Below, piece by piece: positions 1 to 7,829 of a stretch of 64,000 nucleotides of DNA. Position numbers and translations under genes: made by a program. Below the pieces are notes generated by a model, which ran no database searches, was not told the origin of the DNA, and was given only the letters and a program-made list of their open reading frames with translations. The DNA is from Streptomyces sp. NBC_00414. Its GTDB lineage: Bacteria > Actinomycetota > Actinomycetes > Streptomycetales > Streptomycetaceae. The stretch covers positions 5,084,001 through 5,148,000 of the forward strand of contig NZ_CP107935.1 in assembly GCF_036038375.1 (NCBI RefSeq), read 5' to 3'. How positions within the stretch are numbered: position 1 is the stretch's first letter; the number at the start of each line of letters is the position of its first letter.

Positions 1-344
1 GTGCGCTCGTACAGCGCGTCGAGGTCCGGTTCGGCGGCGGCGAGCGCGTGTACGTCGTCGTCGACCTCGCCGGCTCGCGGGGCGGTGGTGGAGGGCCAGT
101 CGAGCAGGGCGAGCGCGGGTCCGGCGGGCTCGTCGCGGTCCAGGCCCCGGCTCACGGCCTCCAGCGCCATGGTCAGGTGCGCGGCCAGCTCCCGTACGGT
201 CCAGTCCCCGAGTCCGGCGGGTGCCGCGAGCTGTTCGGGGGTGAGGGTGCGCACGGCCGCCCGTACGTTCCCGAACTGGGCGAGGACCGCGGTGCGGGTC
301 TTTGCCGGGTCGTAGGTGCGGGGGCGTCTCTTGGGCGGGGGCAT
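1..344 (-). CDS. Maleylpyruvate isomerase-family (DinB-like) protein, C-terminus off the window
   Basis: Partial gene reading leftwards from an ATG at 342-344; 114 codons are visible and it runs off the left edge. The N-terminus is basic (MPPPKRRPRTYDPAKTR), followed by a helix ending in GLGDWTVRELAAHL. That phrase is typical of the mycothiol-dependent maleylpyruvate isomerase N-terminal domain, a DinB-like four-helix bundle whose His (in AAHL) helps bind metal. Family members use mycothiol as cofactor or are uncharacterised; the substrate cannot be told here. The start is the first ATG in frame. It diverges from the Uma2 gene to its right. The family call is fairly secure, the function is not. 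Confidence 0.7.
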   Translation of the reverse strand, partial: MPPPKRRPRTYDPAKTRTAVLAQFGNVRAAVRTLTPEQLAAPAGLGDWTVRELAAHLTMALEAVSRGLDRDEPAGPALALLDWPSTTAPRAGEVDDDVHALAAAEPDLDALYER

Positions 345-455
345 GGGGGGAAGCGTACGGCGGGGGCGGTCACCCGTGAGTGTGATCGACTCCGGAAGCC
401 ACCCAGCCCCGAGCACCCCGGACAACACTGGCCTTCGCCTGGAAAGGGAGGCAAC

Positions 456-1040
456 ATGACGGCTATGGCCGAGCGCACGTCTCAGATGTCGGTGGAGGAG
501 TTCGAAACGATCGCCGCAGCCGCTCCCGAGACCGTCACGTTGGAGTTCATCGACGGACGGATCGGAGTCAAGAAGGTGACGGACGGGGACCACGACACGA
601 TCGTGTCCTGGCTGACCAAACGCTGTATCCAAGCCCGACCGGACCTGGACGTGTACCACGGTCGAGGCCTCCGGGTGGCCGCGTATCGGCAAGGCCGGGC
701 GAAGCCTGACGCCGCGCTCACGCCCGAAGCCCACTTTGCGGCATACGGCGAATGGGCCGACCCGGACGGGGTGCTCATGGTCGTCGAGGTCACCTCGTAC
801 GACTCGGACACGGACCGGCGGGACCGGTACGAGAAGCCGGCCGCGTACGGCCAGGCCGGGATCCCCTTGTATCTGCTGATCGACCGGGACTCCTGCACGG
901 TCACCGTGCACAGCGCTCCGGACCGCACGGTCGGTGGATATCGCGCCATGCACACGGCGAAGTTCGGCGAGACCGTTTCCGTCCCCGATCCGGTCGGCAT
1001 CGAACTCGACACGGAGATCCTGAAGAACTACGTCCGCTGA
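456..1040 (+). CDS. Uma2 family (DUF820) PD-(D/E)XK endonuclease-like protein
   Basis: A 194-residue protein, the usual length for the Uma2 family. It opens with SVEEFETIAA and carries the EFIDGRI motif near residue 36, the central KPDAALTPE and DGVLMVVEVTSYDSDTDRRD segments, and the late KPAAYGQAGIPLYLLID segment. These match the PD-(D/E)XK nuclease fold, with catalytic acidic residues in KPDAAL and VVEVTS. Uma2 proteins are expanded in Streptomyces and cyanobacteria and their biological role is mostly unknown. The ATG at 456 follows a purine-rich ribosome site (ggaaagggag). It is followed by a strong hairpin shared with purL, so it is probably monocistronic. Confidence 0.85.
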   Translation: MTAMAERTSQMSVEEFETIAAAAPETVTLEFIDGRIGVKKVTDGDHDTIVSWLTKRCIQARPDLDVYHGRGLRVAAYRQGRAKPDAALTPEAHFAAYGEWADPDGVLMVVEVTSYDSDTDRRDRYEKPAAYGQAGIPLYLLIDRDSCTVTVHSAPDRTVGGYRAMHTAKFGETVSVPDPVGIELDTEILKNYVR

Positions 1041-1067
1041 GCGCTCGATGAGCATGCGATGAGCAGA

Positions 1068-1107
1068 GAAGCCCCCGCTTGGAAGCATCCTTCCAAGCGG
1101 GGGCTTC
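1068..1107. terminator. Bidirectional rho-independent-type terminator between uma2 and purL
   Basis: A perfect inverted repeat lies between the two converging genes: an 18-bp stem starting gaagcccccgcttgg and a 4-base loop. It can end transcription from either side. As usual in Streptomyces there is no long U tract. Confidence 0.8.
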
Positions 1108-1137
1108 GCCCTGTACGCGCCATACGAGCCGAACCGG

Positions 1138-3396
1138 TTACGCGAACAGCGCCGGGATCGTCTCCGTGTGGGCCGTGCGCAGGTCCGTCAGGGACAGGGT
1201 GAACTCGCCCTGGACCTCGACCGCGTCCCCGTCGACGACACCGATGCGAGCGGCCGGCAACCCCCGCGCACCGCACATGTCGTTGAACCGGAGCTCCTCC
1301 GAGCGCGGGATCGCCACGACGGCGCGGCCCGCGGACTCGGAGAACAGGAACGTGAACGCGTCGAGCCCGTCGGGCACGACGAGCCGCGCACCCTTGTCGC
1401 CGAGCAGCGCCGACTCGACCACGGCCTGGATCAGACCGCCGTCGGACAGGTCGTGCGCGGAGTCGATCATGCCGTCGCGGGAGGCGGAGATCAGGATCTC
1501 GCCGAGGAGGCGTTCGCGCTCCAGGTCGACCTTCGGGGGCAGCCCGCCGAGGTGGTCGTGGACGACCTGCGACCAGGCCGACCCGCCGAATTCCTCGTGG
1601 GTGTCGCCGAGGAGGTAGAGGAGCTGGCCCTCTTCCCGGTAGGCGACGGGAGTGCGGCGGGCGACGTCGTCGATGACGCCCAGGACCGCGACCACGGGCG
1701 TGGGGTGGATGGCCGCCTCGCCCGTCTGGTTGTAGAGCGAGACGTTGCCGCCGGTGACCGGGGTGCCCAACTGCAGGCAGCCGTCGGCCAGTCCGCGGAT
1801 GGCCTCCGCGAACTGCCACATGACGGCCGGGTCCTCGGGCGAACCGAAGTTCAGACAGTCGGAGACGGCGAGCGGCTTGGCACCGGTCGTCGCGACGTTC
1901 CGGTACGCCTCCGCCAGCGCCAACTGCGCGCCGTGGTACGGGTCCAGCTTGGTGTAGCGGCCGTTGCCGTCCGTGGCGATGGCGACCCCGAGACCGGACT
2001 CCGCGTCGATGCGGATCATGCCCGAGTCCTCGGGCTGCGCCAGCACCGTGTTGCCCTGCACGAAGTGGTCGTACTGGGAGGTGATCCAGGACTTGGAGGC
2101 CTGGTTCGGGGAGGAGACGAGCTGGAGGACCTGCTTCTTCAGCTCCTCCGAGGTCTCGGGCCTGGGCAGCTTGTTGGCGTCGTCCGCCTGGAGCGCGTCC
2201 TGCCACTCCGGACGGGCGTACGGACGCTCGTAGACCGGGCCGTCGTGCGCGACCGTGCGCGGGTCGACGTCGACGATCTTGCCGCCGTGCCAGAAGATCT
2301 CCAGGCGGTCGCCGTCGGTCACCTCACCGATCACCGTGGCGATGACGTCCCACTTGTCGCAGATCTCCAGGAACCGGTCGACCTTCGACGGCTCGACGAC
2401 CGCGCACATGCGTTCCTGCGACTCGCTCATGAGGATTTCCTCGGGCGAGAGAGTCGAGTCGCGCAGGGGTACGTCGTCCAGCGTCACGCGCATGCCGCCG
2501 GAGCCGTTGGACGCCAACTCGCTGGTGGCGCAGGACAGTCCGGCGGCTCCCAGGTCCTGGATGCCGACGACCAGCTTCTCGGCGAAGGCCTCCAGGGTGC
2601 ACTCGATGAGGAGCTTCTCCTGGAAGGGGTCGCCGACCTGGACGGCGGGACGCTTCGACGGCTTGGCGTCGTCGAAGGTCTCGGAGGCCAGGATGGAGGC
2701 GCCGCCGATGCCGTCGCCGCCCGTGCGGGCCCCGTACAGGATGACCTTGTTGCCCGAGCCCGACGCCTTCGCGAGGTGGATGTCCTCGTGCCGCATGACG
2801 CCGATGGCACCGGCGTTGACCAGCGGGTTGCCCTGGTAGCAGGCGTCGAAGACGACCTCGCCGCCGATGTTGGGCAGGCCCAGGCAGTTGCCGTAGCCGC
2901 CGATGCCCGCGACGACACCGGGCAGTACGCGCTTGGTGTCGGGGTGGTCGGCGGCGCCGAAGCGCAGGGGGTCGACCACCGCCACCGGGCGCGCGCCCAT
3001 CGCGATGATGTCGCGCACGATGCCGCCGACGCCGGTGGCCGCGCCCTGGTATGGCTCGACGTACGACGGGTGGTTGTGCGACTCGACCTTGAAGGTGACC
3101 GCGTAGCCCTGGCCGACGTCGACGACGCCCGCGTTCTCGCCGATGCCGACGAGGAGGGCGTCCGACTGGGGGGCCTTCTCGCCGAACTGGCGCAGGTGCA
3201 CCTTGGAGGACTTGTAGCTGCAGTGCTCGGACCACATGACCGAGTACATGGCGAGCTCGGCGCCGGTCGGGCGACGGCCGAGGATCTCCACGACCCGCTC
3301 GTACTCGTCCTTCTTCATGCCCAGTTCGGCCCAGGGCAGCTCGACGTCGGGGGTCTCGGCCGCGTGCTCGACCGTGTCCAGAGGCGTCCGGCTCAT
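1138..3396 (-). CDS. purL: Phosphoribosylformylglycinamidine synthase subunit PurL
   Basis: A 752-residue small-type PurL, the synthetase subunit of the PurS-PurQ-PurL complex. The complex converts FGAR plus glutamine and ATP to FGAM in step 4 of de novo purine synthesis in the cytoplasm. The length fits the separate Gram-positive subunit rather than the fused 1,300-residue enterobacterial form. Visible family segments include KSSKVHLRQFGEKAP, YAVTFKVESHNHPS (nucleotide/Mg binding), GVGGIVRDIIAMGARPVAV and the second half HDLSDGGL. Its ATG overlaps the purQ stop by 4 bp (ATGA), so purS, purQ and purL are translationally coupled and should be made in fixed ratio. Confidence 0.98.
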   Translation of the reverse strand: MSRTPLDTVEHAAETPDVELPWAELGMKKDEYERVVEILGRRPTGAELAMYSVMWSEHCSYKSSKVHLRQFGEKAPQSDALLVGIGENAGVVDVGQGYAVTFKVESHNHPSYVEPYQGAATGVGGIVRDIIAMGARPVAVVDPLRFGAADHPDTKRVLPGVVAGIGGYGNCLGLPNIGGEVVFDACYQGNPLVNAGAIGVMRHEDIHLAKASGSGNKVILYGARTGGDGIGGASILASETFDDAKPSKRPAVQVGDPFQEKLLIECTLEAFAEKLVVGIQDLGAAGLSCATSELASNGSGGMRVTLDDVPLRDSTLSPEEILMSESQERMCAVVEPSKVDRFLEICDKWDVIATVIGEVTDGDRLEIFWHGGKIVDVDPRTVAHDGPVYERPYARPEWQDALQADDANKLPRPETSEELKKQVLQLVSSPNQASKSWITSQYDHFVQGNTVLAQPEDSGMIRIDAESGLGVAIATDGNGRYTKLDPYHGAQLALAEAYRNVATTGAKPLAVSDCLNFGSPEDPAVMWQFAEAIRGLADGCLQLGTPVTGGNVSLYNQTGEAAIHPTPVVAVLGVIDDVARRTPVAYREEGQLLYLLGDTHEEFGGSAWSQVVHDHLGGLPPKVDLERERLLGEILISASRDGMIDSAHDLSDGGLIQAVVESALLGDKGARLVVPDGLDAFTFLFSESAGRAVVAIPRSEELRFNDMCGARGLPAARIGVVDGDAVEVQGEFTLSLTDLRTAHTETIPALFA

Positions 3397-4097
3397 GCGT
3401 TGACCAGCTTCTTGAGGATCGAGGTGAAGAAGGGCAGGCCGTCGGTGCGGCCGGACCCGACGAGGGGCTCGACAGCGTGCTCCGGGTGCGGCATCAGACC
3501 GACGACGTTGCCCGCCCCGTTCGTGATGCCGGCGATGTCCCGCAGCGAGCCGTTGGGATTGCCGAAGCCGTCGGCGAACTCGCCGCCGACCACGTAACGG
3601 AAGACGACGCGGCCCTCCGCCTCCAGCATGTCGAGGGTGCGCTCGTCGGCGACGTACCGCCCGTCCATGTTCTTCAGCGGGATGTTGATCTCCTGGCCGG
3701 ACTCGTAGTCCGCGGTCCAGGCGGTCTCCGCGTTCTCCACCTTCAACTTCTGGTCACGGCAGATGAAGTGGAGGTGGTCGTTGCCGAGCATCCCGCCGGG
3801 AAGGAGATGTGCCTCGGTGAGGATCTGGAAGCCGTTGCAGATGCCGAGCACCGGCATTCCCGACTTCGCCTGCTCAATCACCGTCTCCATGACCGGCGAG
3901 AAGCGCGAGATCGCACCGGCACGCAGATAGTCGCCGTACGAGAAACCGCCCGGCAGGACAACGGCGTCGACCTGGTTGAGGTCCTTGTCCTTGTGCCAGA
4001 GAGCGACGGGTTCGGCGCCGGCGAGCTTGATCGCCCGCTGGGTGTCCCGGTCGTCGAGGCTTCCGGGGAAAGTGACGACGCCAATACGAGCGGTCAC
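3393..4097 (-). CDS. purQ: Phosphoribosylformylglycinamidine synthase subunit PurQ (glutaminase)
   Basis: A 234-residue class I glutamine amidotransferase that releases ammonia for PurL. Visible features are RIGVVTFPGSLDDRD at the N-terminus, the oxyanion/substrate loop VVLPGGFSYGDYLRAGAI, the nucleophile Cys in MPVLGICNGFQIL (about residue 87), and the C-terminal His/Glu pair in GLMPHPEHAVEPL. All catalytic parts are present. The reading frame overlaps both neighbours by 4 bp, which is typical of an obligate complex. Regulation should come from the promoter upstream of purS. Confidence 0.98.
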   Translation of the reverse strand: MTARIGVVTFPGSLDDRDTQRAIKLAGAEPVALWHKDKDLNQVDAVVLPGGFSYGDYLRAGAISRFSPVMETVIEQAKSGMPVLGICNGFQILTEAHLLPGGMLGNDHLHFICRDQKLKVENAETAWTADYESGQEINIPLKNMDGRYVADERTLDMLEAEGRVVFRYVVGGEFADGFGNPNGSLRDIAGITNGAGNVVGLMPHPEHAVEPLVGSGRTDGLPFFTSILKKLVNA

Positions 4098-4357
4098 TTT
4101 CCGGCCTCCGCGACTTCCTCGACCTTGACGGTGAAGTCCTCGATCACGGTGTTGGCGAGGAAGGATTCGGCGAGTTCATGGATGCGGGCGAGGGCGGTGT
4201 CGTCCACCGGTCCGTCCACTTCCAGTTCGAATCGCTTTCCCTGACGGACGTCGGAGATGCCTTCGAAACCGAGGCGCGGCAGTGCACGCTGCACCGCCTG
4301 GCCCTGGGGGTCGAGGATCTCCGGCTTGAGCATGACGTCGACTACGACGCGTGCCAC
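4094..4357 (-). CDS. purS: Phosphoribosylformylglycinamidine synthase subunit PurS
   Basis: A small (about 87-residue) PurS, the dimeric bridge that holds PurQ and PurL together and channels ammonia. It shows the family opening ARVVVDVMLKPEILDPQGQA and GFEGISDVRQGKRFELEV. The start is placed at the GTG at 4357, five bases after a GGGAG ribosome site. The alternative GTG at 4363 (two codons longer) overlaps that site and is less likely. It is first gene of the purSQL operon and diverges from lsrL across an AT-rich gap with nested inverted repeats. Confidence 0.96.
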   Translation of the reverse strand: MARVVVDVMLKPEILDPQGQAVQRALPRLGFEGISDVRQGKRFELEVDGPVDDTALARIHELAESFLANTVIEDFTVKVEEVAEAGK

Positions 4358-4363
4358 TGGCAC

Positions 4364-4716
4364 TCCCGGTGTGTGGTGCTGAGCAGGTTCGTTCAGACTA
4401 CCCGCACAAAATTTCTACGCGGGTAGATTCGTAGGAATCTACGTGACGGTCATCACGATTACGCATCGAGGACCTATCGTCGGGCTGCCTTCACGAAAAA
4501 TTCTGGGAAAGATCCGGATCGAGACCAGGGTTCCTATTGCCTGGAGACACGCCAACAGATTTAGTCGAGCTTCACATTGGATTGCCGGGCACTGTACAAA
4601 TGAATTGGCAATAGCCGATACTTTGCCCAATCACCCATAAAAGCAGTCGGACAGCCGGCATCTCGGCACGTCATCGCACGTGCTCGGATAGGTGCCGCAC
4701 GAAGGGACCGATATTC
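4364..4716. other. AT-rich divergent intergenic region between purS and lsrL
   Basis: About 350 bases with no convincing gene and clearly lower G+C than its surroundings (for example acgaaaaattctggg and acaaatgaattggcaat). It must hold the outward promoters for purSQL (minus) and lsrL (plus). Besides the nested repeats at 4398-4442 there is a loose ATTGCC...GGCAAT pair around 4580-4612. Lsr2-family proteins bind AT-rich DNA, so autoregulation of lsrL here is a reasonable inference. Confidence 0.6.
4398..4442. promoter_or_regulatory. Nested inverted repeats upstream of purS
   Basis: Two overlapping inverted repeats lie just upstream of the purS start. CTACCCGC (4398-4405) pairs with GCGGGTAG (4419-4426), and GTAGATTC (4423-4430) pairs perfectly with GAATCTAC (4435-4442) across 4 bases. 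They share the GTAG bases, so only one hairpin could form at a time in RNA. As DNA they look like a repressor operator. The controlling protein is unknown. Confidence 0.5.
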
Positions 4717-5034
4717 GTGGCGCAGCGTGTCGTAGTCACTCTCTCCGACGACATCGACGGCTCGGAAGCGGCGGAAACGATCGCCTTCGGTCTGGACGGC
4801 AAGTCGTACGAGATCGACCTGAATCCGGCCAACGCCGAGCAGTTGCGCAGGGCGCTGGAGCCGTATGTGGAGGCCGGCCGGAAGCGGTCGCGCTCCGGGA
4901 AGGCGTACCGGCAGACGGCGGTGGCTCCCGATCCGGCGGCCGTCCGGGCGTGGGCGCAGTCCAACAAGCTGGAGGTGCCTGCGCGAGGGCGGATTCCCAA
5001 GAGGGTGTACGAGGCGTTCACTGCCGCGCAGTAG
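4717..5034 (+). CDS. lsrL: Lsr2-like nucleoid-associated protein LsrL
   Basis: A 105-residue H-NS-like protein of the Lsr2 family. The N-terminal beta-rich dimerisation domain has VVVTLSDDIDGSEAAETIAF and GLDGKSYEIDLN. The C-terminal DNA-binding domain has AVRAWAQSNKLEVPARGRIP. The RGR tripeptide is the AT-hook-like element that enters the minor groove of AT-rich DNA. Streptomyces carry two paralogues. The position next to purSQL matches the second one, LsrL, rather than the main silencer Lsr2. The GTG start at 4717 has a good ribosome site (gaaggga). It probably shapes the nucleoid and may help silence AT-rich foreign DNA. Confidence 0.93.
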   Translation: MAQRVVVTLSDDIDGSEAAETIAFGLDGKSYEIDLNPANAEQLRRALEPYVEAGRKRSRSGKAYRQTAVAPDPAAVRAWAQSNKLEVPARGRIPKRVYEAFTAAQ

Positions 5035-5499
5035 GCGGGGCGGGGTCTTGGGGTTGCGGTGCCTTGCGGGCTGCCGGGGTGCTGCGGGCCGCTGGGGAGT
5101 CCGGCCGCTCGGGGGTCGGACTCCTGCCTGTGCCCTGGCCCGGCGGGCCGGAGCCGGGGGTCGGTCGTCGGGTGCGGCCGAGTGGGGGCTTGTCGCGCGG
5201 TTCCCCGCGCCCCTCGGGAGCGGGGCTGCGCCCCGGCTCGGGGGATGGCCGGGTGCGGGTCGGCGGGGGTGGGCCGCGCCGTTCCCCGCGCCCCTCGGTC
5301 GGTTCGTCGGGGGCGGGTTCGTGAGGGCTGGGCGCGCCGTTCCCCGTGCCCCTTCGGGGCGAAAGGGGCGTGTCGGTCGCCGGGTTCGGGGGGGCATCCG
5401 GCCCTGGGGGCAGTCGACTTGCGCTGCACCCCTGCCGATCAGCTAGAGTCTGGAGCACGCCGAGGGGCAAGGCCGAAAGGCCCGGCTCACCGGAGTCAC
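5035..5499. repeat. Gene-free region with three copies of a dispersed Streptomyces repeat
   Basis: A 465-base stretch without a credible gene; all open frames are Gly/Arg/Pro-rich noise. It holds at least three copies of an element with core gttccccgcgcccct (near 5200, 5282 and 5339), usually preceded by gcgcg or cgcgcc and followed by a gggg-rich inverted arm. The same element occurs near 16,410 and, in opposite orientation, five times at 48,481-48,660. The right end (5430-5499) should contain the promoter of the tRNA genes. Confidence 0.6.
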
Positions 5500-5571
5500 G
5501 CGGGTGTAGTTCAGTAGCAGAACATCCCCCTTCCAGGGGGAAGGCGCAGTGTGCAATTCCTGTCACCCGCT
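5500..5571 (+). tRNA. tRNA-Gly(UCC) with non-canonical D-loop and T-loop
   Basis: The acceptor stem GCGGGTG pairs with CACCCGC, the D-stem is GTTC/GAAC and the anticodon stem TCCCC/GGGGA. The 7-base loop CTTCCAG gives anticodon UCC. Two features are abnormal. The D-loop AGTAGCA lacks the conserved GG, and the T-loop reads TGCAATT instead of TTCRANN. The T-stem seems to pair with a bulged T. The stems are intact, so this is not a decayed gene. The same two departures are known in the staphylococcal tRNA-Gly isoacceptors used for peptidoglycan bridge synthesis. No CCA is encoded. Confidence 0.85.
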
Positions 5572-5650
5572 CTGCATCGCCGGTCTGATCGCTCTTTGGA
5601 TCAGGTAGGCTGATGCTCGCGCCGATCGGTGAAAGCCGGTCGGAGGCAAT

Positions 5651-5723
5651 GCGGACGTAGCTCAGTTGGTAGAGCGCAACCTTGCCAAGGTTGAGGTCGC
5701 CAGTTCGAACCTGGTCGTCCGCT
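5651..5723 (+). tRNA. tRNA-Gly(GCC), copy 1
   Basis: A canonical cloverleaf: acceptor GCGGACG with CGTCCGC, D-loop with GG (AGTTGGTA), anticodon loop TTGCCAA giving GCC, and T-loop TTCGAAC. It lies 79 bases after the unusual tRNA-Gly(UCC), probably in one transcript. An identical copy is at 9814-9886. No CCA is encoded. Confidence 0.95.
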
Positions 5724-5753
5724 CAGCGCAAGAAGCAGTGAAGTAGTAGCGAT

Positions 5754-5785
5754 CAAAGGCTCCGGTCAGGCGACCGGGGCCTTTG
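5754..5785 (+). terminator. Terminator after the two tRNA-Gly genes
   Basis: Inverted repeat with arms CAAAGGC-TCCGGTC and GACCGG-GGCCTTTG around a short loop, 31 bases past the tRNA. It ends the tRNA transcript before the ABC-transporter promoter. Confidence 0.65.
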
Positions 5786-5815
5786 CCGTGTGTCCGCATG
5801 CGTTCAGAACCACCC

Positions 5816-5827
5816 TGACATTTGTCA
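5816..5827. promoter_or_regulatory. Possible operator upstream of the ABC exporter
   Basis: Palindrome TGACATTTGTCA (arms TGACA/TGTCA, 2-base spacer), followed by a second ggtgacag box about 10 bases later, 59 bases before the ABC start. It is a candidate site for the DesR-like regulator encoded at the end of the same gene run. This is inference only. Confidence 0.35.
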
Positions 5828-5885
5828 TGTGCAGCGGTGACAGCGTGCACTGCCGAGCGCAGTCCCCGGCCGAGACGCTTGAGTC

Positions 5886-6926
5886 ATGAATACGAATGAG
5901 CCCGTGATCGAGGTCACTGATCTACGACGCGTCTACGGGGGAGGGTTCGAGGCCGTCCGGGGAGTCTCCTTCGAAGTCGGCCGCGGCGAACTCTTCGCAC
6001 TGCTCGGCACCAATGGCGCGGGCAAGACCTCCACCGTCGAACTCATCGAGGGCCTCGCGCAGCCGTCCGCCGGCCGGATCCGCGTCCTCGGCCACGACCC
6101 GTACACCGAACGCTCCGCCGTCCGCCCGCGCATCGGCCTCATGCTCCAGGAGGGCGGCTTCCCGTCCGAACTGACCGTCTCGGAGACGGTCAGGATGTGG
6201 GCGGGCTGCACGAGCGGAGCACGGCCGGAGAGCGAGGCCCTGTCGCTGGTCGGCCTCACTCGCAGGGCGGGCGTACGGGTGAAGCAGCTGTCCGGGGGCG
6301 AGAAGCGGCGCCTCGACCTGGCACTGGCGCTCCTCGGGCGGCCCGAGGTGCTCTTCCTGGACGAGCCGACGACCGGCCTCGACGCCGAAGGCCGCCAGGA
6401 GACCTGGGAGTTGGTTCGCGAACTGCGCGCGACCGGCACGACCGTGCTGCTCACCACCCACTACCTGGAGGAGGCGGAAGGCCTCGCCGACCGGCTCGCG
6501 ATCCTGCACGCCGGACGGATCGCGGTCGCCGGCACCCCGGCCGAGGTGACCGCCTCCCAGCCGTCGCGGATCTCCTTCGAGCTGCCCGACGGCTACTTCC
6601 CCGGCGACCTGCCGCCGCTCGACTCCCTCGGCGTCACCGGGCACGAGACCGTCGGGCGGGTGCTCCGGCTGCGTACGAACGAGCTGCAGCGGGCCGCCAC
6701 CGGGCTGCTGACGTGGGCCGAGCGGACCGGCGTCGAGCTGCGGGGGCTCGACGTGCGGTCGGGGTCCCTGGAGGAGGCGTTCCTGCGGATCGCGCGTGAC
6801 GTCTCGGAGCAGGACGCCCAGGCGGGACAGGCAGGACAGGCAGGGCAGGCGGGACGGGCGCGGGAAGCGGTCGATCCGACGGGCTCGAAGGACGCGCAGC
6901 ACTCGAAGAAGGAGCACGTGGCATGA
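5886..6926 (+). CDS. ABC-2 type exporter, ATP-binding protein
   Basis: A 346-residue ATPase of the drug-exporter (DrrA/CcmA) type. Walker A is GTNGAGKT (41-48), the signature LSGGEKRR (135-142), Walker B VLFLDE (155-160) and the switch His is in LLTTHYLEEAE. The C-terminal third is the usual accessory domain. The tail contains a short AGQ repeat encoded by a gcaggacag-type DNA repeat. The stop overlaps the permease start by 4 bp. It is first of four genes (ATPase, permease, histidine kinase, response regulator), a common Bacillus/Streptomyces arrangement in which the two-component pair controls or senses through the exporter. The substrate is unknown. Confidence 0.9.
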   Translation: MNTNEPVIEVTDLRRVYGGGFEAVRGVSFEVGRGELFALLGTNGAGKTSTVELIEGLAQPSAGRIRVLGHDPYTERSAVRPRIGLMLQEGGFPSELTVSETVRMWAGCTSGARPESEALSLVGLTRRAGVRVKQLSGGEKRRLDLALALLGRPEVLFLDEPTTGLDAEGRQETWELVRELRATGTTVLLTTHYLEEAEGLADRLAILHAGRIAVAGTPAEVTASQPSRISFELPDGYFPGDLPPLDSLGVTGHETVGRVLRLRTNELQRAATGLLTWAERTGVELRGLDVRSGSLEEAFLRIARDVSEQDAQAGQAGQAGQAGRAREAVDPTGSKDAQHSKKEHVA

Positions 6927-7729
6927 GCGCCGGAACCGTGACCAGTACCGCTCCCGTGAAGTCGACGGTGACCGCGGTCGGGCGCATGACCTCCCTCGCC
7001 CGGGCCGAACTCACCCTCCTCGCGCGCAGCAGGGCCACCTTCTTCGCCGCGGTCTTCGTGCCGCTGGTCCTGCCGCTCAGCCTCCGCTCGACGGTCGAGG
7101 ACATGGACCTGAAGGGGTCGGGCCTGTCGGTCGGCTCGGTCATCCTGCCCTCCGCCGTCGGCTTCTCCCTGCTCTTCGCCGTCTACAGCTCGCTCGTGAG
7201 CGTCTACGCCGCCCGTCGTGAGGAGCTGGTCCTCAAGCGGCTGCGCACCGGCGAGCTGCGGGACATCGAGATCCTCACGGGTGCCGCCGTCCCGTCGGTC
7301 CTCATCGGCCTGACGCAGTGCCTGGTGCTCACGGCGGCCTGCGCGGCGCTCATGGACGTGGACGCGCCCGAGGCGCCCCTCCTCGCCGTACTGGGGCTGC
7401 TGCTCGGGCTGACGATGTGGCCGGCGCTCGCGGCGGTGACCGCGAGTTTCAGCAGGAGCGTGGAGGGCGCCCAGGTCGCCGCGATGCCGCTGCTGCTCCT
7501 GTCGATGATGGCCTCCGGCACCGTCGTGCCCTTCGAGGTCATGCCCGACCGGCTCGCCTCCGTCTGTGAGCTGCTGCCGCTGTCCCCGGTGATCACGCTC
7601 ATCCGCGGCGGCTGGACCGGGAACCTCTCCGCGTACGAGGCCCTGGGCGCGCTGGCGACGGCGCTGGCCTGGATCGTGCTCGCGGTGTTTGCTGTGCACA
7701 AGTGGTTCCGCTGGGAGCCGAGGCGCTGA
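6923..7729 (+). CDS. ABC-2 type exporter, permease
   Basis: A 268-residue membrane protein with about six hydrophobic segments, for example FFAAVFVPLVLPLS, IGLTQCLVLTAACAAL, LLAVLGLLLGL, PLLLLSMMASGTVVPF and ALAWIVLAVFAV. The layout fits the ABC-2 permease fold, with a charged segment (YAARREELVLKRLRTGELRD) preceding the coupling helix. It is coupled to the ATPase by an ATGA overlap and should dimerise to form the export channel. A kinase gene follows about 100 bases later. Confidence 0.88.
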   Translation: MSAGTVTSTAPVKSTVTAVGRMTSLARAELTLLARSRATFFAAVFVPLVLPLSLRSTVEDMDLKGSGLSVGSVILPSAVGFSLLFAVYSSLVSVYAARREELVLKRLRTGELRDIEILTGAAVPSVLIGLTQCLVLTAACAALMDVDAPEAPLLAVLGLLLGLTMWPALAAVTASFSRSVEGAQVAAMPLLLLSMMASGTVVPFEVMPDRLASVCELLPLSPVITLIRGGWTGNLSAYEALGALATALAWIVLAVFAVHKWFRWEPRR

Positions 7730-7829
7730 CCCGGACCGGCGCAGAACGCGCGAAAGGAAACGGGAATGTCCACGGAGACGTATGCGAAGACGTGGGCGGG
7801 CCCTTGTACGGGAACGGGGACGGTCGGCG

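Noticed and set aside
1168..3597. Very long open frame antisense to purL and purQ
   Set aside because: Product is Val/Leu/Gly/Arg-rich without any domain. It mirrors the GC-skewed codons of the real purL/purQ on the other strand.
4364..4716. Purine riboswitch upstream of purS
   Set aside because: No three-way junction or the conserved loop sequences of purine or PRPP riboswitches were visible; only short inverted repeats.
5500..5571. tRNA pseudogene
   Set aside because: Acceptor, D and anticodon stems are fully paired and the anticodon is intact. The loop changes match a known functional class.
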